A stretch of 32,652 nt of DNA from an uncultured Eubacteriales bacterium. GTDB taxonomy: Bacteria; Bacillota; Clostridia; Oscillospirales; Ruminococcaceae. Every line of letters begins with the position of its first letter. The stretch's first letter is position 1. The stretch lies in assembly GCA_959605275.1 (NCBI GenBank), contig CAUHFD010000006.1, positions 1-32,652 of the forward strand, given 5' to 3'. The notes below the pieces were generated by a model that worked only from the letters and a program-made list of their open reading frames with translations, did not search any database and had not been told where the DNA came from. Position numbers and translations under genes: made by a program. Shown here one piece after another: positions 1 to 8,765 of the stretch.

Positions 1-87
1 CTGCTAATGACTTTGCCAACAGTTCTGATTTACACGTTAATGCAAAAACGCGTGATTGCTACAATGGCACACTCCGGGATCAAATAA
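1..87 (+). CDS. C-terminal end of a carbohydrate ABC transporter permease (MalG type), partial
   Basis: The first 28 codons form an open frame ending in TAA at 85-87. The peptide begins LLMTLPTVLIYTLMQKRVIA and ends HSGIK. A hydrophobic final helix, then a Q-K/R-x-I turn and a short G-I-K tail, is the usual end of MalG/LacG-type inner-membrane permeases. The next gene starts 14 bases downstream, so this is probably the previous gene of the same operon. It matters because a complete second permease pair lies at 4371-6292, so the operon seems to carry more than one permease set. The gene runs off the left edge, so only the ending can be judged. Confidence 0.7.
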   Translation: MLMTLPTVLIYTLMQKRVIATMAHSGIK

Positions 88-101
88 GTTGGGAGGCAAA
101 T

Positions 102-1559
102 ATGAAACGTTTTTTTCGAAAAGGGCTGACATTATTAATCACCTTAATATTTTTAGTTACAATGAGTTTGTCGGTTTTTGCCTCTGATAAAATTGATTAT
201 GTATTGGATGAAAACGGTACAAAGGTATATATTCCGTTGACTTATCGTGCACAACAGGTATATTCTCCCTCCAGTAACGGAAACGAATTAAATAATCCGC
301 AGGATATGTGTTTGGGACAAAAAGGAACGGCGTATGAAAATTATATGTTTATTGCCGATACCGGCAACAACAGAGTCGTTATTCTTGATCCGAACGGTCA
401 GGTTGTTCGCACAATAGAAGAGGCAGACGGAAAGGCATTTGTTCGTCCGTCCGGAATTACGGTGAAATCAGAAAACGATATTTATATTAGTGACACCGGT
501 AACGCTCGCATTGTACACATGACTATGCAAGGCGAATATGTAGAATCGTTTGTGAAGCCGAACTCAGATATGTTGGATAAAGACATGGTCTTTGATGTCT
601 CTAGAATAGGGATCACTGACGGCGGTTTGATTTATGTTATGCGCGGCGCCAATTTTATGATGATCGATGCAAAGAATCAATTTCAGGGTATGGTTGGTTC
701 TACTCGTGTGGTATATAGTTTGGCTTTTATGATGATGCGTATTTTCGCCTCACAGGAACAGCTGGAATATTATGTGTCACCGGAACCCGCTGCTTATACA
801 AGCTTTGATCTGGGTGATGATGGTTTAATCTATGCGACTGTGGAGGATGCGACAGAGCAGATACAGATCATTAATGGAAACGGAGATAATATTTACAAAA
901 AGAAGTTTTTTGGGGAACAATCGGTTAACAGCGACGGAGCGATTCAGTTGCCGAATTTTATAGATATTACGGTTAACAGCAACGGGATTATCTCTGCGTT
1001 GGAAAAAAACAGCGCTTCTGTTTATCAATATGATCAGCAAGGCAATTTATTGACCGTATTTGGCGGTAAGGGTGATACAAAAGGATTCTTTACTGCACCG
1101 TCATCCATTGTGTCGACGGATGATAATCGGATCTATGTCTTAGATTCCTCCCGTGGCGACATTACAGTGTTTTATCCGACAAGCTTTATTCAGAATGTGC
1201 TTCAGGCGGCTCAATATTATACAGACGGTCGGTATCAGGAGGCATATGAGAAGTGGAAAGAAGTTAATCAAATCGACTCGGGGTATCCTTTGGCAAACGA
1301 AGGTATTGCATTAGCGTTGTATAAAAGCGGGCAAGCGAAAGAATCACTATATTATTACCGTCTTGCTAAAGCAAAGGGCGGTTTTTCGAATGCTTTTGAT
1401 GATATTCGGTATGATTTTTTTCGGCAAAACTTTATATATGTTGTTATTGTACTCGTTCTCCTGTGTGTAGGATGGTTTTTCTTGATACGTTGGTTATATC
1501 GGCTTTCCGGTAAATACATGCGTGAGTATTTTTACAGGCAGGAGGATTACAGACGATGA
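102..1559 (+). CDS. Secreted NHL-type beta-propeller protein with TPR-like segment and C-terminal membrane anchor
   Basis: The 485-residue product starts at ATG after a GGGAGG ribosome binding site (91-96). It has a signal peptide (cleavage near residue 27, VFA-SD). Residues about 60-360 carry repeated NHL-like blades such as FIADTGNNRVVILDPNGQ and IYISDTGNARIVHM, a beta-propeller typical of extracellular binding domains. Residues about 365-430 look like a TPR-type helical pair (YYTDGRYQEAYEKW, GIALALYKSGQAKES). One membrane helix lies at about 443-465, followed by a basic cytoplasmic tail. The expected topology is a propeller outside the cell, anchored at the C-terminus. The stop codon overlaps the next start (ATGA), indicating translational coupling to the YIP1 gene. 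No enzyme active site is visible; a scaffold or substrate-sensing role beside the transporter is inference. Confidence 0.8.
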   Translation: MKRFFRKGLTLLITLIFLVTMSLSVFASDKIDYVLDENGTKVYIPLTYRAQQVYSPSSNGNELNNPQDMCLGQKGTAYENYMFIADTGNNRVVILDPNGQVVRTIEEADGKAFVRPSGITVKSENDIYISDTGNARIVHMTMQGEYVESFVKPNSDMLDKDMVFDVSRIGITDGGLIYVMRGANFMMIDAKNQFQGMVGSTRVVYSLAFMMMRIFASQEQLEYYVSPEPAAYTSFDLGDDGLIYATVEDATEQIQIINGNGDNIYKKKFFGEQSVNSDGAIQLPNFIDITVNSNGIISALEKNSASVYQYDQQGNLLTVFGGKGDTKGFFTAPSSIVSTDDNRIYVLDSSRGDITVFYPTSFIQNVLQAAQYYTDGRYQEAYEKWKEVNQIDSGYPLANEGIALALYKSGQAKESLYYYRLAKAKGGFSNAFDDIRYDFFRQNFIYVVIVLVLLCVGWFFLIRWLYRLSGKYMREYFYRQEDYRR

Positions 1560-2176
1560 ATCGAGCAAAATTGGCATTGGTATATGTTTTCCACCCCATA
1601 GAAGCGATGGACATTATTAAAAGAGAGCGCGATAAATTAAAAATTTATCCCGTTGTGATATTATATGCCTTGGCTTTTCTTTCGCATTTGTTATCTTTGC
1701 TTATTACGCATTATCCGCTTCGTTCAATGCAGCCGGAAGACATTAATTTTGCATTAGAATTGCTGAAAGTTAATGGGATTGTTTTTTCATGGATCGTAGC
1801 TGCCTATGCAATCAGTTCTATCATGAGCGGAGAAGCTCGTTTTATCGAATTGCTGACTGCATCCGCTTATGCATATATTCCGTTTATTATTCTTTCGCCG
1901 GTCGTGGCGTTGATCTCTAATCTATTGAGCCAAAATAATATGGGGTTTTATGTAACATTGCAGAGTATCATCATTGGCTGGATTGTTCTAGGTTTGATTT
2001 TTTCCTTTGTGCGTCAATGTGATTACGGCTTTGGACAGACAATATTAGTTGGTTTGTTAAGTTTGGTTTTGATGGTTTTAATATGGGGCTTGTTAGTGCT
2101 GTTCGTTGCCCTTTGTATCCAAGCAGGTTCTTTCCTGACTGATATTTTCCAAGAGATTTCGTTTAAATATTTTTGA
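1556..2176 (+). CDS. YIP1-family polytopic membrane protein
   Basis: The 206-residue protein begins in the ATGA overlap with the upstream gene. It opens with VFHPIEAMDIIKRERD, a cytosolic lead-in typical of bacterial YIP1-family proteins, followed by about five hydrophobic segments (around residues 32-50, 75-95, 100-125, 135-155 and 160-190). No catalytic motif is present. The YIP1 superfamily is named for eukaryotic Rab-GTPase-interacting proteins, but the bacterial members have no settled function. They recur beside NHL proteins and sugar ABC permeases in Bacillota, as here. A structural or assembly partner of the propeller protein and the permeases is inferred from coupling and neighbourhood only. 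Confidence 0.75.
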   Translation: MNRAKLALVYVFHPIEAMDIIKRERDKLKIYPVVILYALAFLSHLLSLLITHYPLRSMQPEDINFALELLKVNGIVFSWIVAAYAISSIMSGEARFIELLTASAYAYIPFIILSPVVALISNLLSQNNMGFYVTLQSIIIGWIVLGLIFSFVRQCDYGFGQTILVGLLSLVLMVLIWGLLVLFVALCIQAGSFLTDIFQEISFKYF

Positions 2177-2194
2177 TGTGAAAGGAGTGCAGAT

Positions 2195-4360
2195 ATGAAA
2201 CGAGCAGTATGTTGTTTAATGAGTATATGGATCATGCTGTCGGCTTTTTCCATGTTTGCCAGTGCAGAAAAAGTTCAACAGAATCGAGTGGCACCGCAGA
2301 GCCATAATGCATTGATCACATCAGAAAATCTTATCGCTGTCGGTGACACTGTGGAATTATATTTTGATAAGCAAGAAATGGATTTTGCTGTTTACCAGCC
2401 TGCTACAGGATATGTATGGGCGAGTTCGGTCGATACAAATCGGTATAGCGAACAAACTTACAATGTGTCGGGATTGAGTACATTTGTCTCTTTGACTGTT
2501 TCAAACGATACTTCACAAGATATCGTAGCGATTTACGATCAGGAGAAAAATGCAAGCATCCTGAAAGTAACTTACAGAAATGTGACCAATGGCATTGGCG
2601 TCAAATTGGTTCTCAAGAATATGGACATTGCATTAGAGGTCGTTTTGACTTTAAAAGGAGATGTTTTAACTGCCGATATACCACAAGAAAGTATTCAGGA
2701 AAACGGAAAACACACTCTGGTGTCTATTAGTTTGTTTCCGACGTTTGCGGCTGCAATGGGGAACCAAGAGGGCTATTTGTTTTTCCCCGATGGTAGCGGA
2801 AGCTTGATCGATTTAAAAGAAAGCACCAATATTGCATATCCGAAAATTCTTTCGTTTTACGGCGAACAAGAGGCAACACAAGATAGTGTTACCGATTATT
2901 ATGAACATGGGATCGAAACATTGACCTGCCCGGTATTTGGAATTAAGGCGGATAACACAGCTCTTTTCGGAAACGTCACGCAAGGAAGTGCAGAAGCTTC
3001 TATGGTTTTAGCTCCGGGAGGATATATTTACAAGAATCTATATCGCAGTTATATTACTTTTTTAGTCCATCGTAGCCATACCTATCAAGATTCTTCAGAA
3101 AATGTTCAATATATCGTTGATAAGGAACGCATCGCGACCGATCGGTCGGTGGAGTATTCTTTTTTAACGGGTGATGCTGCCAATTACAGCGGAATGGCAA
3201 AAACATATCGGGAATACTTAAAACATCTGTTAAACCGCACATCGTTGGTGAAAACAACAGACATACCGCTGTTTTTGGATCTCTTTATGGGGACAACAAA
3301 AGAAGAGTTTATTTTCCGCCGTTTCATTTCAGCCACAACGTTTGCACAGGCGGAGAATATTCTAAATGATTTAACGGGTCAGGGAATATCACAAATTCAA
3401 GTTCAATTGTTAGGCTGGAATAAAGGCGGATATGAGGCGTCTCCTACGGTAACTACTCCTGCAAGACAATTGGGCGGCAAACGCGGATTAAACAGCCTAC
3501 TTGATTATTGTGAAGAGGAAAATATTTCGGTGTCCCTGCAATATAACTCTATGCTAGCGAATGTTAAGACAGGCTCTTACAATTCTAAAAAGGAAACCAT
3601 TCGCACTTATCCGGGCACGATAGTGGACAGTCGTGATAGAATATATCGATTCCTTACCGGCAATTCTTTTTTGAATAGATATTTGAAAGTACCACAGAAA
3701 AATCTGAATCGGTTTCCTTATGCCGGCATTTCGTTCGGAGATATCGGAAATTGGCTGTTTTACAGTTATTCCAAATCGAATGCCTCTACACGTCAGGAAA
3801 ACATGGACTCGATTACTAAAGGATTGGATGATCTGAGTCAAAAAACAGACTTCACGGTTACCGCGGGCAACATTTATGCTACAGCTCGCGCGGCAAATGT
3901 GATTCGTGTTCCAGATGAACATTCTGGATATACGATTTCCGATCGTTCCGTACCTTTTTATCAGATGGTTTTGCATGGGTGGATCAATTATACGACAACA
4001 GCAGGAAATCGATATTATGATTTTGATAAACAAGTGCTTCGCTGGGCCGAAACGGGAGCAATGCCGTATTTTGAATTAACATGGGAGAGCAGCGAAAAGC
4101 TGAGAGAAACGAATTACAATCAGTTATTCAGCTCGGAATACAGTCACTGGAGCAACATAGTATTGCAAACCTATCAAAAGTTCAATACCGATTTTGCAGA
4201 GCTTCAAGATCAGACAATAGAATCTCATGAGTATCTGCAAGAACAGGTCGCACGTGTTGTGTACAGCAACGGAACGCGAGTTTATGTCAATTATACTGAC
4301 CAAATATGCACAGTGGACGGCATTCAATTGAATGCTGAAGAATATTTGGTAGTGAGGTAG
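2195..4360 (+). CDS. Secreted DUF5696-like protein with predicted TIM-barrel region
   Basis: The 721-residue protein follows an AAAGGAG site. Its signal peptide probably cleaves after residue 24 (ASA-EK), with no lipobox and no C-terminal anchor. The N-terminal third (about 30-310) looks like a beta-sandwich and contains FPDGSGSLIDL. From about residue 355 (IPLFLDLFMG) the pattern changes to alternating strands and helices with IQVQLLGWNKGG, VSLQYN and ISFGDIGNW, which suggests a glycosidase-like TIM barrel ending near YFELTWES (about 630). This layout and its position between YIP1 and permease genes match the family I know as DUF5696. An extracellular glycan-binding or glycan-cleaving role is inference; catalytic residues cannot be assigned with confidence. 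Confidence 0.7.
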   Translation: MKRAVCCLMSIWIMLSAFSMFASAEKVQQNRVAPQSHNALITSENLIAVGDTVELYFDKQEMDFAVYQPATGYVWASSVDTNRYSEQTYNVSGLSTFVSLTVSNDTSQDIVAIYDQEKNASILKVTYRNVTNGIGVKLVLKNMDIALEVVLTLKGDVLTADIPQESIQENGKHTLVSISLFPTFAAAMGNQEGYLFFPDGSGSLIDLKESTNIAYPKILSFYGEQEATQDSVTDYYEHGIETLTCPVFGIKADNTALFGNVTQGSAEASMVLAPGGYIYKNLYRSYITFLVHRSHTYQDSSENVQYIVDKERIATDRSVEYSFLTGDAANYSGMAKTYREYLKHLLNRTSLVKTTDIPLFLDLFMGTTKEEFIFRRFISATTFAQAENILNDLTGQGISQIQVQLLGWNKGGYEASPTVTTPARQLGGKRGLNSLLDYCEEENISVSLQYNSMLANVKTGSYNSKKETIRTYPGTIVDSRDRIYRFLTGNSFLNRYLKVPQKNLNRFPYAGISFGDIGNWLFYSYSKSNASTRQENMDSITKGLDDLSQKTDFTVTAGNIYATARAANVIRVPDEHSGYTISDRSVPFYQMVLHGWINYTTTAGNRYYDFDKQVLRWAETGAMPYFELTWESSEKLRETNYNQLFSSEYSHWSNIVLQTYQKFNTDFAELQDQTIESHEYLQEQVARVVYSNGTRVYVNYTDQICTVDGIQLNAEEYLVVR

Positions 4361-4370
4361 GGGGAAAACC

Positions 4371-5246
4371 ATGAAAAAGAAATCTTTGGAATCACGTCGG
4401 AAACGGCAACCCCTATTGTTTTTAGCACCTTGGTTTATCGGAACATTTGTGTGTTTTATACTTCCGGTAATGTATTCACTGGCTATTAGCTTTTCGGACT
4501 TAAAGAATTCGTCGACTTTGGAAATGTCGTGGGCAGGATTCAAACATTATCATTACGCTTTGTTCGTTGATACCGGATTCGTGCCGCAATTATTGGAAGT
4601 TTTTAAAGTCACAATACTGCAAACACCAATTATTGTCATATTTTCTTTGTTTATCGCCATTTTATTAAACCGAAAATTTCATGGACGGGGTATTTTTCGT
4701 ACCATATTTTTCCTGCCGGTCATATTGGGCACGGGATTTGTGATGGAACAGCTCATGGACCAAGGCGTTCAGGAAAATGCAATGCAGGTGGTATCATCGT
4801 TGATTTTGCAGGATGATATTGTGTTGTATTTGGGACAAAAAGGAACGGAAATCGTGCAAGGCTTTTTAACGTTGCTTACACAAGTGTTTTGGCGTTCAGG
4901 AGTGCAAATAGTTATTTTTTTGGCAGGTTTGCAAAAGATTCCGGTTTCTCTTTATGAGGCCGCGAAGATCGATTCCGCAAATTCATGGGAAACTCTTTGG
5001 TATGTTACTTTGCCGATGATCAGTCCGATGATTTTACTGAATACTATTTTCACTTTTGTAGATTATTTTACAGACGCACAGAATAACGTGATTGCTCTGC
5101 TGGATTATTTAATGTTCACCTATGCCAGATTTGAATATGCGGCAGCTGCGGGATGGCTATATTTCTTACTGATATTTATTCTTTTGGGAATCACATCGCT
5201 GCTTCTCCGTCCTATTGTACGAAATACCGGTAATTCAGGAAGATAG
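4371..5246 (+). CDS. Sugar ABC transporter permease, MalF/UgpA type
   Basis: This 291-residue inner-membrane protein has six main hydrophobic segments and starts with a basic cytosolic end followed by LLFLAPWFIGTFVCFILPV, a standard opening for this family. The EAA loop that docks onto the ATPase is clear: LYEAAKIDSANSWETLWYVT followed by LPMISPMI (about residues 191-218). The gene begins 10 bases after the DUF5696-like gene and is paired with the MalG-type gene at 5351. No ATPase gene is in view. Transporters of this class often use a shared MsmK/UgpC-type ATPase encoded elsewhere. The substrate is presumably an oligosaccharide released from the glycan this locus targets. Confidence 0.92.
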   Translation: MKKKSLESRRKRQPLLFLAPWFIGTFVCFILPVMYSLAISFSDLKNSSTLEMSWAGFKHYHYALFVDTGFVPQLLEVFKVTILQTPIIVIFSLFIAILLNRKFHGRGIFRTIFFLPVILGTGFVMEQLMDQGVQENAMQVVSSLILQDDIVLYLGQKGTEIVQGFLTLLTQVFWRSGVQIVIFLAGLQKIPVSLYEAAKIDSANSWETLWYVTLPMISPMILLNTIFTFVDYFTDAQNNVIALLDYLMFTYARFEYAAAAGWLYFLLIFILLGITSLLLRPIVRNTGNSGR

Positions 5247-5259
5247 GTGCGAACAACAA

Positions 5260-5298
5260 TTGTTTACTGTTTAGGGATTTCTTTCATAACGTAAACAA
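5260..5298 (+). other. Inverted repeat in the gap between the two permease genes
   Basis: TTGTTTAC at 5260-5267 is the exact reverse complement of GTAAACAA at 5291-5298, with a 23-base loop. It lies in a 104-bp gap that is long for an otherwise tightly packed operon. There is no T-tract, so it is not an intrinsic terminator. It could be a weak operator or an RNA hairpin, or chance. Confidence 0.3.
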
Positions 5299-5350
5299 AA
5301 TTGTATGTTGTGAGCCATTGAAACAAATTCAATAAGGAATGGAGATTAAA

Positions 5351-6292
5351 ATGGACAAAGTAAAACGATCTCATCTTTTACATTTCAGCAGTCGGAAAGC
5401 AACTGCTTTTGTGATACAGTTGTTTTTCTATGTTTTGCTGGTCAGCTTGGCGTTTGTGTTTTTGTTCCCGTTTTTGTATATGTTAATCACTTCTGTGAAG
5501 TCTTATTCCGATCTGATTGATACATCGGTGGAATGGATTGTGAACGAGATACATTTTCGAAATTACATATTGTCATGGAAAGAACTGAATTATCCGCTTC
5601 ACCTTTTCAATAGCACAATTGTTACGATATTATCAACTATGGGACATTTGCTTTCTTGTGCGATGGCAGGTTATGCCTTTGCAAGATATTCTTACCGTTA
5701 TACCAATCGTTTGTTTTTACTGGTGATCGCCACCATGGTGATACCGATTCAAACGTTAATTGTACCCATGTATATTATATTTGTGAAGATCGGAATCATT
5801 GATACTTTTTTGCCTTTAATTTTGCCGACCTTTTTGGGATCGGGTTTAAAAAGCGGACTTTTTATTTTTATTTTTCGTCAGTTTTTTTTGACGCTGCCGC
5901 GTTCTTTGGAAGAAGCTGCAGAGATTGATGGCTGTAATTGTGTAAAAACTTATGTACGAATAGCGCTTCCATCGGCATCCAACTCTATATTGGTATGTGC
6001 GGTTCTTTCGGTGGTTTGGCATTATAATGATTATTATGAGCCGAGCTTATATTTGCGTAAAAGCGAACTGTATTTGCTTCCGCAAGTACTTCCGAATGTT
6101 GCCAATTTGTTGGATCAGATTTCCACAGGCGGTGGAAATGCTGCACTTACTGCTACACTGAATGAAGATTATCACTTAGGCTTGATTATGGCATCTTGTG
6201 TTTTGGTACTGTTGCCATTGATGATTTTTTACTTTATTGTACAGCGATGGTTTATGCAAGGAATTGAAAACAGCGGAATTACCGGTGAATAA
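5351..6292 (+). CDS. Carbohydrate ABC transporter permease, MalG type
   Basis: The protein is 313 residues from the preferred start. An ATG at 5339 would add MEIK, but the GGAG at 5341-5344 sits six bases before the ATG at 5351, so the downstream start is chosen. It has six membrane segments, an N-terminal FLFPFLYMLITSVKSYSDL block typical of MalG/LacG, and the EAA loop LEEAAEIDGCNCVKTYVRIA-LPSA. It is the partner of the permease at 4371. Its C-terminal region carries an extra stretch (NVANLLDQISTGGGNAALTA) before the last helix, as in some LplC/YtcP-like permeases. Confidence 0.92.
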   Translation: MDKVKRSHLLHFSSRKATAFVIQLFFYVLLVSLAFVFLFPFLYMLITSVKSYSDLIDTSVEWIVNEIHFRNYILSWKELNYPLHLFNSTIVTILSTMGHLLSCAMAGYAFARYSYRYTNRLFLLVIATMVIPIQTLIVPMYIIFVKIGIIDTFLPLILPTFLGSGLKSGLFIFIFRQFFLTLPRSLEEAAEIDGCNCVKTYVRIALPSASNSILVCAVLSVVWHYNDYYEPSLYLRKSELYLLPQVLPNVANLLDQISTGGGNAALTATLNEDYHLGLIMASCVLVLLPLMIFYFIVQRWFMQGIENSGITGE

Positions 6293-6307
6293 AGCGGAGG
6301 AAAAACA

Positions 6308-8761
6308 ATGAAGGAAATACATCTTATTTGTAATGCACATATTGATCCGGTTTGGCAATGGAATTGGCAGGAAGCGGTAGGAGTGACTTTGGCGACATTT
6401 GCAACGGCTGCTGATCTTTGCGAAGAATATCCGGCTTTTGTTTTCAATCATAACGAAGCATTGCTATATGAATGGGTAGAACAGCATGATCCGATTCTTT
6501 TTGAACGTATTAGGCGGTTAGTAAGAGAAAAAAGATGGCACATTATGGGAGGATGGTATATTCAGCCGGACTGTAATCTCCCGTCAGGAGAGTCTCTGAT
6601 TCGCCAGATAACCACGGGCAGAATGTATTTCAGAGAGAAATTTGGAGTGGAACCGCAAGTTGCGGCCAGTATGGATGCATTCGGACACAGCCGCGGACTG
6701 GTACAAATCTTACAGCAGTCAGATTATACGGGATATATTTTTATGCGTGCCAATGAAGACGCTCCGAAGGCTTTTGTTTGGAAAGGTTATGCAGGCAGTC
6801 AAATAACGGCTGTTCGATTGCTTACCTGTTACAATTCGCCTATGGGGAACAGTGCAGCCTGCATCAAAGATTATATCAATGAGCATGCAGAGGATGAGGT
6901 TCAATTCCGTTTTTGGGGAGTAGGGAATCATGGCGGAGGTCCTTCCAGAAAAGATTTGAAGGATTTGATCGCTCTGCAGCAAGAGGTGTCTACCAAAATA
7001 ATACATTCTACCCCTGAAAATTATTTTGACACCTTAAAGTCGGAACAACTGCCGGTTAAAGATGATCAAATCGGTCCTGTTTTTGTGGGCTGTTACAGCA
7101 GTATGCAGCGAATCAAAAAGTTAAATCGACGCTTGGAAAGTCAAATTTATACTGCGGAAGCGATTTCGGTTATGGCCTATCAGCAAAAGGGGATTGCTTA
7201 TCCTAGGGAGAAATTAGGCGTTGCGCAAAAGGCTTTACTTTTTTCTCAATTCCATGATATTTTACCCGGCACTTGTATTGAATCGGCAGAAGAAGCGTCA
7301 ATCCAGCGCCTGCATTCAGGCTTGCAGATTACGGACGAATGTATCTTTAACGGACTCATTTCCCTATGTCGGGATGAATTACCTTCGTTGCCCGGCGATA
7401 CGCCTTTATTTGTGTTTCAACCACAGCCGGATGATTCACCATGCTATTTTGAATATGAATTTATGCTTGCTGATCAAAATTGGAGCGATGATTGGTTTGG
7501 TGTTACCGTATGGTGCGATGGAGTGGAAGTCCCTGCTCAGATTTTGAAAGAAGAGAGCAACCTTAATTTGGATTGGCGGAAACGAATCGGTATTTTAGCC
7601 CCGCTTCGTCCGTTAGGGGTTACACGATTCGATCTAAAACTGTATAAAAAAAAGGGCAAACTTCGTGACAGCAGCAATGTGACGGAAAATCTTTTGACCA
7701 TTCACACTGCGTGGGGAAGATTTGTCCTCCGAAAATCAGATGGCACCATCGTTTCATTGGTCAACGAGGGACGGGAATATGCAAAAGAAGGACTGGGAAC
7801 TCTTTGGAGTTTTCGCGATCATCCGGATCCTTGGAGTATGGAACACATCGTCCTTGGCACGGAACCGGAACGGTTTTCGCTTTTATCAGCAGAAGAATTG
7901 GAAGAATTTACCGGATGGTCGGCTAATCAAGTATCATCGGTACAAATCATTGAACAGGGCCCTGTTTTAACCCGAATACAACTATTGTTTGGGCATAAGT
8001 CTACCAGGATATCGATGCAATATACCGTTTTTAACGAACAGCCTTGGGTGGATATGGATATTAGAATCTATAATGCCGAGCCGAATCATATATACCGTTT
8101 GTCTTTACCGGTAGAGGGCGGCCAGCATTGGTTTCGCGCTCAAGATATCTGCGGAGTGAAGGACTTGTCTGACGAAGCATATGAGCAAGTGGTTCATCAA
8201 TGGGTGAGAATAGGTGAGGAGCACCAAGCGCAATTAAGTGTAATTAATGATAGCAGTTATAGTGTTTGTGTTCGGGACGGAGAATTAATGGCAACGTTGT
8301 TACGAACGCCTGTCTACGTGGCACATCCTTTACCGGGGCGCCCGCTGTTAGAAGAAAAACGGTTTTTGTCTCATATGGATCAGGGGATTCGTACCATGCG
8401 TTTTCGTTTGATACCCGGAAATCTTTCTGAGCAGGATACCGATTTAAAAGCGCAGAATTTCAACACGCCGCCCGTAGCAACCACTCTTTTCCCAAGAGGG
8501 AACGGAGCCGAACGACCATCCATGACCGTTCAGGGCGCACAGCTAATGGCGTTAAAGCTGGCCATAGACGGAGATGGGTACATTCTTCGTGTTTTTCGTA
8601 ATCTTCCAGAAGCGGGAGCGGTCATTATTGATTGGCCTACTGTGGGTGTACATACATGTCTAAGGTTGGAGGGTTATCAGATACAAACGTTGCGAATAAC
8701 AGGCGGAAGGGTAATTCTCTGTAATATATTAGAAAAAAATCAATTGGAAAAGGAGTGTTAG
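6308..8761 (+). CDS. Glycoside hydrolase family 38 alpha-mannosidase (copy 1)
   Basis: The 817-residue cytoplasmic enzyme (no signal peptide) starts after a GCGGAGG site. GH38 enzymes are zinc-dependent retaining alpha-mannosidases. Visible active-site elements are HID (His11 and Asp13, zinc ligands), MDAFGHSRG with Asp123 as probable nucleophile and zinc ligand, and QFHDILPG with His316 as the fourth ligand. An N-terminal barrel region (about 1-270) is followed by a helical domain and C-terminal beta-sandwich domains, as usual for the family. It follows the permease by 15 bases and is followed by the binding protein after 4 bases, so it should act on imported mannosides. A second GH38 lies at 23534; the two share the N-terminal layout but are clearly diverged. 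Confidence 0.93.
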   Translation: MKEIHLICNAHIDPVWQWNWQEAVGVTLATFATAADLCEEYPAFVFNHNEALLYEWVEQHDPILFERIRRLVREKRWHIMGGWYIQPDCNLPSGESLIRQITTGRMYFREKFGVEPQVAASMDAFGHSRGLVQILQQSDYTGYIFMRANEDAPKAFVWKGYAGSQITAVRLLTCYNSPMGNSAACIKDYINEHAEDEVQFRFWGVGNHGGGPSRKDLKDLIALQQEVSTKIIHSTPENYFDTLKSEQLPVKDDQIGPVFVGCYSSMQRIKKLNRRLESQIYTAEAISVMAYQQKGIAYPREKLGVAQKALLFSQFHDILPGTCIESAEEASIQRLHSGLQITDECIFNGLISLCRDELPSLPGDTPLFVFQPQPDDSPCYFEYEFMLADQNWSDDWFGVTVWCDGVEVPAQILKEESNLNLDWRKRIGILAPLRPLGVTRFDLKLYKKKGKLRDSSNVTENLLTIHTAWGRFVLRKSDGTIVSLVNEGREYAKEGLGTLWSFRDHPDPWSMEHIVLGTEPERFSLLSAEELEEFTGWSANQVSSVQIIEQGPVLTRIQLLFGHKSTRISMQYTVFNEQPWVDMDIRIYNAEPNHIYRLSLPVEGGQHWFRAQDICGVKDLSDEAYEQVVHQWVRIGEEHQAQLSVINDSSYSVCVRDGELMATLLRTPVYVAHPLPGRPLLEEKRFLSHMDQGIRTMRFRLIPGNLSEQDTDLKAQNFNTPPVATTLFPRGNGAERPSMTVQGAQLMALKLAIDGDGYILRVFRNLPEAGAVIIDWPTVGVHTCLRLEGYQIQTLRITGGRVILCNILEKNQLEKEC

Positions 8762-8765
8762 ATTC

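Noticed and set aside
102..1559. Propeller protein considered as a gluconolactonase or SMP-30 enzyme
   Set aside because: The blades are NHL-like, the metal-binding residues of lactonases are not recognisable, and the TPR-like part and C-terminal anchor do not fit that family.
3554..4033. 159-codon open frame on the minus strand
   Set aside because: It lies wholly inside the DUF5696-like gene, has no binding site, and its product is rich in Arg, Ile, Cys and His without domain character. It is a shadow frame.
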